A stretch of DNA of 64,000 nucleotides, from assembly GCA_035507035.1 (NCBI GenBank), contig DATJOJ010000032.1:44593-108592 (forward strand), in the 5' to 3' direction. The position numbers and the translations under genes were made by a program. Position 1 is the first letter of the stretch. Every line of letters begins with the position of its first letter. Shown here piece by piece: positions 58,213-64,000 of this stretch. The notes under the pieces are model-generated. The model did no database searches and was not told where the DNA came from. It worked only from the letters and a program-made list of their open reading frames with translations. This stretch comes from DATJOJ01 sp035507035 (lineage in GTDB: Bacteria; Acidobacteriota; Terriglobia; Terriglobales; Acidobacteriaceae).

Positions 58213-60876
58213 CTAGTTGATATCGAACTGCTCCTGATGCAGCGCAGGATCGCTCTTCACGATCACCGTCTTTTTGGCCATCTCTTCCATTTCAGTGAGC
58301 AGGCGGCCGTTCGCCGACTTTAGCACCTTCGCAACTTCCGGATTGACGCGCAGCATGACGTCGGGGTGCTCGAGGTGCTTCGCCATCTTGCGCATCTCGA
58401 GATAGATTTCGTTGCACACCGTGGTCGCCGACTTCACGAAGCCGGTGGACTGGCAATACGGGCATGGCGTGCCGATGGTGCGCTCGAGCGACTGCTTCAC
58501 CCGCTTGCGGGTAATCGCGACCAGTCCGAAATCGTTAAACTGCAGGACCTTGGAGGGTGAGCGATCGCTGCGCAGCGCTTCTTCGAGCGCCTGCATGACT
58601 TTTTGCCGGTTGCGGCGTTCATCCATATCGATAAAGTCGATGATGATGATGCCGCCGAGATCGCGCAAGCGAATCTGGCGAACGATTTCTTTGATGGCGT
58701 CGACGTTGGTCTTGACGATGGTGTCTTCGAGCCGTGCTGTCTTACCGACATATTTGCCGGTGTTGACGTCGATGGCGACCAGCGCCTCGGCCTGGTTGAT
58801 GACGATGTAGCCGCCACTCTTCAGCCAGACTTTCGACTTGAGCGCTTTGTTGATTTCGTCGGTCAGGCCGAACTGATCGAATAGCGGCGTCTCTTTCGTG
58901 TACAGCTTGACGCGCTTGACCAGCGCAGGCTGGAACCGGTTGGCGAAGCGCAGAATGCGTTCGTATTCCTGCTCGTTGTCGACCCAGACCGCGGAGAAAT
59001 CGGAAGTGACCTGGTCTCGCAACACGCGTTCGACGACGTTCAGGTCATGGTAAATCAGAGCTGGGGCTTTGCCCATTTCCGCGCGGGTCTTGATTTCCGA
59101 CCACAGGCCTTTGAGGAAACGGATATCGGCGCGGAGATCGTCTTCGGATGCTCCCTGAGCCGCGGTGCGAACGATGAAACCGCCGTGGCCGTTTTCGCGT
59201 TCGCTCAGGATGATTCGCTTCAGCCGTTGGCGCTCCTCCTCGGAAGAAATCTTTCGTGACACGCCAGTGTGATGCACGGTCGGCATGTAGACCAGGAAGC
59301 GGCCGGGAAGGGCGATGTGGCTGGTTATGCGCGCGCCTTTCTTGGCGATCGGTTCTTTAGCGATCTGAACCAGAATTTCCTGGCCTTCTTTCAGAAGGTC
59401 GGTGATCTGGGGAACGTTCTGCGGTTCCTGACGACGGAAGCGGCGACCACCGCGGCGACCGCGCGGCCCACGACGATCGAACGCCGGACGCTGTGCCCGT
59501 TGGGTATAACCGGCGGTAGCAGAAGATGCTCTGACTTCGGCGCGGCCGTTAGTTTCGCCTTGCGCTTCGGCAGCGAGCAGCGCCTCAGCTTCGGCCTGCG
59601 CTTCTTCGAGCTCGGCTTCTTCTTCCGCTTCGTCGTCAGCCTCTTCTTCGGCTTCGGCAACCTCGGCTTGTCCGGCCGCGATGGGCTCAGCAGAAAAAGG
59701 AACGGGTTCGTCAGTGGGCTCGTGAGAAGCGCTGACCTTCGAAGGCCGCATCTCTATGGGATGATAGTCGGCAGCTTCGCGAGTTTCCTCTTCGAGGTCG
59801 TCGTAAACCGCGTCTTCTTCAAGTTCGGCTACGAAGGTGGCGAGGTCCTCGTGTCCAACTTCCTCTTCTTCAATCTCTTCTTCTTCCACGGTTCCAGCGG
59901 CACCCGCGGAGACGGCTGGGGCTCGCGGAGAAGTTTCCACCTCTTCGTGGTGGATGGTTTCCAGCTCGTCGATCTCTGGTTGTTCTTCTTCCGTCACCCC
60001 TCCGCCGAAAACGGCGTCGACATTCATCTTGTGGAGGCGCTGTTGCTCGGCGTCCCACGGAGAAGCTTCCTCGTGCTGAACAGTTTCGGTTTCGGGCCTT
60101 TCGATCGAAAAAGTGTGGCTTGAGACCTCGGGAATATTTCTGGTGTCGCCCGTGGCGCTGGCCGCGGCGGCCTGCGCGAACAGCGGCTCATCGTCGGGAA
60201 ACGTGGAGGTCAGCGGTGTTTGAGATTCCGCCGGCACTTCAGGCCTGGAACCGGGGGCTTGCGCCCGCCCGCGATACTTCGAAATCGATTCTCCCGGCAG
60301 CACGATCGGCTGGTACCCGGGGGGTGGGCCATATTCCGGGCGTTCGGGACGATCGGAACGTTCCGGGCGATCGCTGCGGGTTTGCTCGGAGCCGGGGCGA
60401 GCGAAGCGGTCATCGCTAAATCCGCGGCGTCCGCGACGGCGGCGACCACGATCACGCCAACCGCGTCCACCGCGCTGGTCTTCGCCATTCGACCTCTCTC
60501 GATTGTTCTGGGTTTGTGGCTCGGCGGCCTGCGCCTCGATGGTTCGAGTTTCCTCGGTTGGAGCAGCAGTTTCAGCCACCGGTTGTGCTTGCAGTTGGGT
60601 TTGAACCGTTCTTGCCGTGGGAATGTCTTCGAGTTCGTCTTCTTCCGGCAACTCCATGAAGTCGGAGACGTAAAGGAAGGCATCGCGTTCCAGGCCAATA
60701 TCCACAAACGCGGATTGCATGCCGGGAAGGACGCGGGTGACGCGGCCTTTGTAAATGGATCCTGCTAAGGTGTATTCGTTCTCGCGCTCGAGATAGATTT
60801 CTGCGAGCAAGTCATCTTCGACCATCCCTACCTTGGTCTCATGTGGGGTGGACGAAACGTACAATTCTCTTGTCAT
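58213..60876 (-). CDS. Ribonuclease E/G with a large disordered insertion in the S1 domain
   Basis: An 887-residue endoribonuclease of the Rne/Rng family, acting in rRNA maturation and mRNA decay. It begins TRELYVSSTPHETKVGMVED, then the first S1 half (SIYKGRVTRVLPGMQSAFVDIGLERDAFLYVSDF). A highly charged, low-complexity insert follows (about residues 75-470; RGGRGWRDRGRRRRG, Glu-rich stretches, GPRGRRGGRR) before the second S1 half (LLKEGQEILVQIAKEPIAKKGARIT). The catalytic Asp residues are in VAIDVNTGKYVG and IIIDFIDMDERRN and the zinc link in TPCPYCQSTG. The enzyme core is complete. It follows rodA by about 390 bases. Confidence 0.95.
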   Translation of the reverse strand: MTRELYVSSTPHETKVGMVEDDLLAEIYLERENEYTLAGSIYKGRVTRVLPGMQSAFVDIGLERDAFLYVSDFMELPEEDELEDIPTARTVQTQLQAQPVAETAAPTEETRTIEAQAAEPQTQNNRERSNGEDQRGGRGWRDRGRRRRGRRGFSDDRFARPGSEQTRSDRPERSDRPERPEYGPPPGYQPIVLPGESISKYRGRAQAPGSRPEVPAESQTPLTSTFPDDEPLFAQAAAASATGDTRNIPEVSSHTFSIERPETETVQHEEASPWDAEQQRLHKMNVDAVFGGGVTEEEQPEIDELETIHHEEVETSPRAPAVSAGAAGTVEEEEIEEEEVGHEDLATFVAELEEDAVYDDLEEETREAADYHPIEMRPSKVSASHEPTDEPVPFSAEPIAAGQAEVAEAEEEADDEAEEEAELEEAQAEAEALLAAEAQGETNGRAEVRASSATAGYTQRAQRPAFDRRGPRGRRGGRRFRRQEPQNVPQITDLLKEGQEILVQIAKEPIAKKGARITSHIALPGRFLVYMPTVHHTGVSRKISSEEERQRLKRIILSERENGHGGFIVRTAAQGASEDDLRADIRFLKGLWSEIKTRAEMGKAPALIYHDLNVVERVLRDQVTSDFSAVWVDNEQEYERILRFANRFQPALVKRVKLYTKETPLFDQFGLTDEINKALKSKVWLKSGGYIVINQAEALVAIDVNTGKYVGKTARLEDTIVKTNVDAIKEIVRQIRLRDLGGIIIIDFIDMDERRNRQKVMQALEEALRSDRSPSKVLQFNDFGLVAITRKRVKQSLERTIGTPCPYCQSTGFVKSATTVCNEIYLEMRKMAKHLEHPDVMLRVNPEVAKVLKSANGRLLTEMEEMAKKTVIVKSDPALHQEQFDIN

Positions 60877-61266
60877 ACTAACTCCGGTCCTGCGGTCAAC
60901 AGACCGCGGGAATCACCGGAACTGAGGCAGGAATAGACCGGGAGGTTGGAGCTTTGCGATGGCCGTCCCGGGTAGAGGACGGCTGCGGCCACGAGTAGGT
61001 CCTCGCGACCGAATCCAGTTCACTGGCTTGGAAATTGTTCTCACTATCGCACTATAGGACGCTGGCTGGGTTTGTGACCGCTCTCTCCACCCGTCTACAT
61101 GACGGTTCTCTGGGGCCGTTACCCGCCCAACCGCGTCTAGCTTCAATCCTGCCCGGTTCGAACTGCCTGTTCGCCGGTGAGTGCCCTCTTCACGCGAGGA
61201 CGATCGTAATCTTGTTATTCGCCGCCACGGCAAGCGCGACGTTGCTTCCTTGCCATCTTCTTCTGT
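60877..61266. other. Intergenic region upstream of the RNase E/G gene
   Basis: This 390-base gap between rodA and the RNase gene has no frame that looks like a protein. The only promoter-like element is TATAGT on the minus strand at 61056-61051 without a good -35. RNase E mRNAs often carry long 5' leaders with autoregulatory structure; I see no clear stem here. Confidence 0.5.
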
Positions 61267-62352
61267 TTAGTTCACAAAGCGGCGCATTCGCACATTCATG
61301 ACTATCCCCAGCGCCAAAAACATAAACAGAACGGAAGACCCGCCGTAACTCATTAAAGGCAAGGGAATTCCTGTGACCGGCATAAAACCGACCACCATAC
61401 CGACATTGACCAGGATATGGAAGGTGAGGACAGCTACGACTCCCATCACCAGGAACGTGCCGGCACGGTCCGGTGCTGTTTGCGCGTTCTGCGTCAAACG
61501 CATCAGCACGATAAAGTATAGCAGCAAAACGCTTAAGGCGCCTACAAATCCATGCTCCTCGGCGAATGCTGCAAAGATGAAGTCCGTTTGAGGGACTGGG
61601 AGAAACGACAAATGGGTCTGGGAACCGGCACTGCTGCCCCAGATTCCGCCCGACCCAACCGCAATCAACGATTGAATGACCTGATATCCAGAACCTTGGC
61701 GGTCCGCGTCCGGCTGCATGAAGCTAGTCAAACGCTCACGCTGGTAAGGCTTGAGGACGTGCCAGGCGACTGGCATCATCAAGCCCGCCAGCAGGACGAC
61801 GAGCAATCCTTGCTTGGCCCGCAGACCACCGAGAAATAACGCCATCACAGCGATGGGAATATAGGTTAAAGCCGTGCCGAGATCGGGCTGGGCGAGAACC
61901 ATGAGCATCGGAATACCCACACCGGCCCCGGCTTTGATGAAGTCCGACCAGGAAAGCTCGCGCTGGTGCAGGTCGGCGAAGTACTTGGCGACGGCCAAAA
62001 TCAAAATCAGCTTAACCCACTCCGAAGGCTGGAAGTGGCCGCCGCCCGGCATCTTCACCCAGCGCCGAGCCCCGAGATACTTCTGGCCGAAAATCAGCAC
62101 CGTCATCAGCGAAGCGACGGCGGCGATATACATCCAATGCACGCGCTCGAGCAGCGCCTGATAGTTGATCGTACTCATCAGGAACATGGAAGCGATGCCG
62201 CCGATAATCCAATACACCTGCTTGATATGCGCCCCGGCAAACTTGGTGTGCATGGTGGCACTGCGAATCTCCAGCACACCCAGAGTGCAAATGATGAGGA
62301 CAAAGATGAACAACACCCAATCGAAGTCGCGAATTGAAATGTAGCGAGCCAT
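61267..62352 (-). CDS. rodA: Rod-shape-determining SEDS protein RodA
   Basis: A 361-residue SEDS-family peptidoglycan glycosyltransferase with about ten membrane helices and the signatures GARRWVKM, QPSEWVKLILILAVAKYF, QPDLGTALTYIP, SLIAVGSGGIWG and GFMPVTGIPLPLMSYGGSS. It polymerises lipid II together with PBP2. It is next to the PBP2 gene, 45 bases downstream of it. Confidence 0.94.
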   Translation of the reverse strand: MARYISIRDFDWVLFIFVLIICTLGVLEIRSATMHTKFAGAHIKQVYWIIGGIASMFLMSTINYQALLERVHWMYIAAVASLMTVLIFGQKYLGARRWVKMPGGGHFQPSEWVKLILILAVAKYFADLHQRELSWSDFIKAGAGVGIPMLMVLAQPDLGTALTYIPIAVMALFLGGLRAKQGLLVVLLAGLMMPVAWHVLKPYQRERLTSFMQPDADRQGSGYQVIQSLIAVGSGGIWGSSAGSQTHLSFLPVPQTDFIFAAFAEEHGFVGALSVLLLYFIVLMRLTQNAQTAPDRAGTFLVMGVVAVLTFHILVNVGMVVGFMPVTGIPLPLMSYGGSSVLFMFLALGIVMNVRMRRFVN

Positions 62353-62397
62353 GGTTTAAATCGTCTTTGGTCGTTCGTCGTTCGCGAAATCCTGCCT

Positions 62398-64000
62398 TCA
62401 GTGCACTCCCGGAGCAGCAGTCGCCAGGGGCAAATGATCTTTACTTACATCGATCACAAAATGCCCGGCATGCGGCAAATCGGCATTGGGATCATCTGGA
62501 TCTCCCGCATTCCACACCGCGCCGATGTCGACTTTGCCGCCGTTCTGCGCCACTTTGCTCGGCTGACGGCGTTCTTTTTCGACATACGCCTTAATTACCT
62601 GCGCCACCGTGCGCGCGGCAAGATATCCGTGCTCGCCTTCTTCGAGCAATCCGCAAACCACGATTTCAGGATTGCGTCGCGGTTCGACGCCCACGAACCA
62701 GCCGTTATCTTTAAATTTCGATTTTCCCTCCGCGCCGAGGCGGGCTTTCGCGGCGTTGCTGATAGTCTGCGCGCTGCCCGTCTTGCCGGCAAAGTCAATG
62801 CCCTGCAAATGCGCGCTGGGAGCGGTACCGATCGGGTTCACCACGTTCGACATCGCGTCGGTGATGATTTCCCAATTCTGCGGATCAATCGGAATCTTTA
62901 CCGGCTGCGGAACACTGGCGGCAGGAATGATCCCGGGCGGCAAATCTTGCGGATTGGTTACGTGTGGAGTCACAAGCGTTCCGCCACTGGCAATCGCGCC
63001 GAGGGCGCGCGCCAATTGAATAGGCGTGACTGCAACCGCACCCTGGCCGATGCCAACGGAAATCGTTTCACCCGCATACCATTTCTGTTTAAAGTTTCTG
63101 ATCTTCCACTCTTCCGACGGCATGACGCCGGTGACTTCCTGTGGCAGATCGATGCCGGTTTTTTGGCCGAGGCCGAACATGGTGGCGTATTTTGCGATGC
63201 GGCCGATGCCGAGCCGTTCCGCTAACGTATAAAAGAAGACGTCACAGGACTGATAAATCGCCTTACTGATATCCACGTTGCCATGCACACGGTGCTCCGC
63301 CGTCACCCAACATTTGAAATAGCGACCATAGAAGATCGCGCCGCCGGTGCAGTTCACGTGCATGTCCTGCGCAATGCCTTCCTGCAGGCCGGCGGTGGCC
63401 ATGATGATTTTGAAAGTCGATCCGGGCGCGAGCTGTGCCTGGATCGCCTTGTTCAGCAGCGGATGGTCTTCGTCATTGACTAATTTTGACCACTGATCGC
63501 GGGAAACCCTCACCGCAAAATCATTGGGATCGAAAGTTGGCCGGCTGACCATTGCCAAAATTTCGCCGTTACGCGGATCCATGGCGACGATGGCGCCGTT
63601 TCGTCCCGCCAGCGCTTCTTCGGCCGCGATCTGCAGGTCGAGATCAACGGTCAGCTTGAGCTGCTTGCCAGGCACGGCGGGAGTTTCGTCGAGGCGCTGG
63701 ACCTCTTTGCCGTGGCTATTCACCATCGCTCGCCGCGATCCGTTCTTGCCCATCAGAATCTGGTTGTACTGCAGTTCAACGCCGGACTTGCCGACGACGT
63801 CGCCGGGATTGTAGAGCTCGAACTGCGGCTCGTTCAGCATGTCTTCGCTCACTTCGCCGACGTAGCCGATTACATGCGCCATGAATCCGTTGCGGGGATA
63901 GAGGCGGCGATGGGCCATGATGGTGTCGAGTTCGGGCAATTCGTTGCGATGGGCTTCAATGAACTGCAACTCGTCGGGCGTGATGTCTTCCTTCAGGAAA
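62398..64000 (-). CDS. mrdA: Penicillin-binding protein 2 (5' partial)
   Basis: Class B transpeptidase that pairs with RodA in lateral-wall synthesis. The frame is open to the right edge of the window (FLKEDITPDELQF continues upstream), so the N-terminus lies outside. The visible part has the end of the dimerisation domain and a complete transpeptidase domain: SxxK as STFK (Ser codon 63420-63418), SxN as SCD in YQSCDVFFYT and KTG at 62784-62776 in FAGKTGSAQT. Typical order mrdA-rodA on the minus strand. Confidence 0.95.
   Translation of the reverse strand, partial: FLKEDITPDELQFIEAHRNELPELDTIMAHRRLYPRNGFMAHVIGYVGEVSEDMLNEPQFELYNPGDVVGKSGVELQYNQILMGKNGSRRAMVNSHGKEVQRLDETPAVPGKQLKLTVDLDLQIAAEEALAGRNGAIVAMDPRNGEILAMVSRPTFDPNDFAVRVSRDQWSKLVNDEDHPLLNKAIQAQLAPGSTFKIIMATAGLQEGIAQDMHVNCTGGAIFYGRYFKCWVTAEHRVHGNVDISKAIYQSCDVFFYTLAERLGIGRIAKYATMFGLGQKTGIDLPQEVTGVMPSEEWKIRNFKQKWYAGETISVGIGQGAVAVTPIQLARALGAIASGGTLVTPHVTNPQDLPPGIIPAASVPQPVKIPIDPQNWEIITDAMSNVVNPIGTAPSAHLQGIDFAGKTGSAQTISNAAKARLGAEGKSKFKDNGWFVGVEPRRNPEIVVCGLLEEGEHGYLAARTVAQVIKAYVEKERRQPSKVAQNGGKVDIGAVWNAGDPDDPNADLPHAGHFVIDVSKDHLPLATAAPGVH

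Noticed and set aside
59269..60123. Long plus-strand open frame (284 codons) opposite the RNase E/G gene
   Set aside because: It lies entirely opposite the low-complexity insert of a confident gene; its Phe/Leu/Arg-rich product mirrors the GC-biased codons and matches nothing.

Overview
The window reads as chromosomal DNA of a Gram-negative soil-type bacterium, most likely an Acidobacteriota member of the Terriglobia group. This is an inference from gene content: GloVer-repeat and Asp-box secreted proteins, many Ig-like cell-surface proteins, a serine/threonine kinase fused to TPRs, and an RNase E/G with a very long internal insertion next to rodA and mrdA. KDO activation (kdsB), a Wza-type exporter and OmpA-like proteins show an outer membrane. 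The DNA is moderately GC-rich throughout, GTG and TTG starts are common, and no phage, transposase or CRISPR array is visible. Both ends of the window cut through genes (a prolyl oligopeptidase at the left, penicillin-binding protein 2 at the right).

Layout. 0-10 kb: prolyl oligopeptidase end, GloVer-repeat protein, a biotin carboxylase/BCCP pair, a SpoIIAA-like protein, a cupin, a ten-Asp-box propeller protein and an OmpA/Ig outer-membrane protein. 10-14 kb: an NtrC-type response regulator and its histidine kinase, then a small secreted protein. 14-16.6 kb: a TPR protein and a GT39-like glycosyltransferase. 16.6-27.7 kb: one long minus-strand exopolysaccharide operon of the Wzx/Wzy type (wza, wzz/gumC, a degenerate tyrosine-kinase-like protein, initiating glycosylphosphotransferase, ligase/polymerase, flippase, two GT4 genes of which one is a double-domain fusion). 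A LuxR-type regulator with a degenerate receiver is divergent to it at 28 kb. 28.8-35.4 kb: a minus-strand envelope-stress-like block with an S41-family protein lacking its catalytic dyad, a LolA-like protein, an ECF sigma factor, an OmpR-type regulator, a histidine kinase, a membrane protein and a second ECF sigma factor.

35.7-39.7 kb: an ArsR/AHSA1/membrane-protein operon, a second ArsR-like regulator, coaD and an aminotransferase. 39.7-43.4 kb: the GDP-mannose genes manA, manC and manB, which could supply the exopolysaccharide cluster. 43.5-48.7 kb: an M48 protease, kdsB, a large Ig/propeller lipoprotein and a small conserved-looking protein. A tRNA-Met(CAT) with an encoded CCA end lies at 48.8 kb. 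49-52.9 kb: VTT-domain protein, HAD hydrolase, MmcQ/YjbR protein, the cysK-cysE pair and an orphan Flp pilin. 53-58 kb: a large unrecognised protein, a serine/threonine kinase with a TPR C-terminus, and directly behind it a small protein with a nitrile-hydratase-leader-like start and a three-Cys tail. 58-64 kb: RNase E/G, rodA and mrdA.

Most interesting leads: the kinase plus small leader-like peptide pair (54.9-58.1 kb); the exopolysaccharide operon with its degenerate kinase homologue, its pseudo-receiver LuxR neighbour and an inverted repeat between them; the catalytically dead S41 homologue whose terminator is embedded in the convergent LuxR gene; a two-copy structured intergenic repeat (5.8 and 40.75 kb); and the roughly 390-residue insertion inside the S1 domain of RNase E/G.
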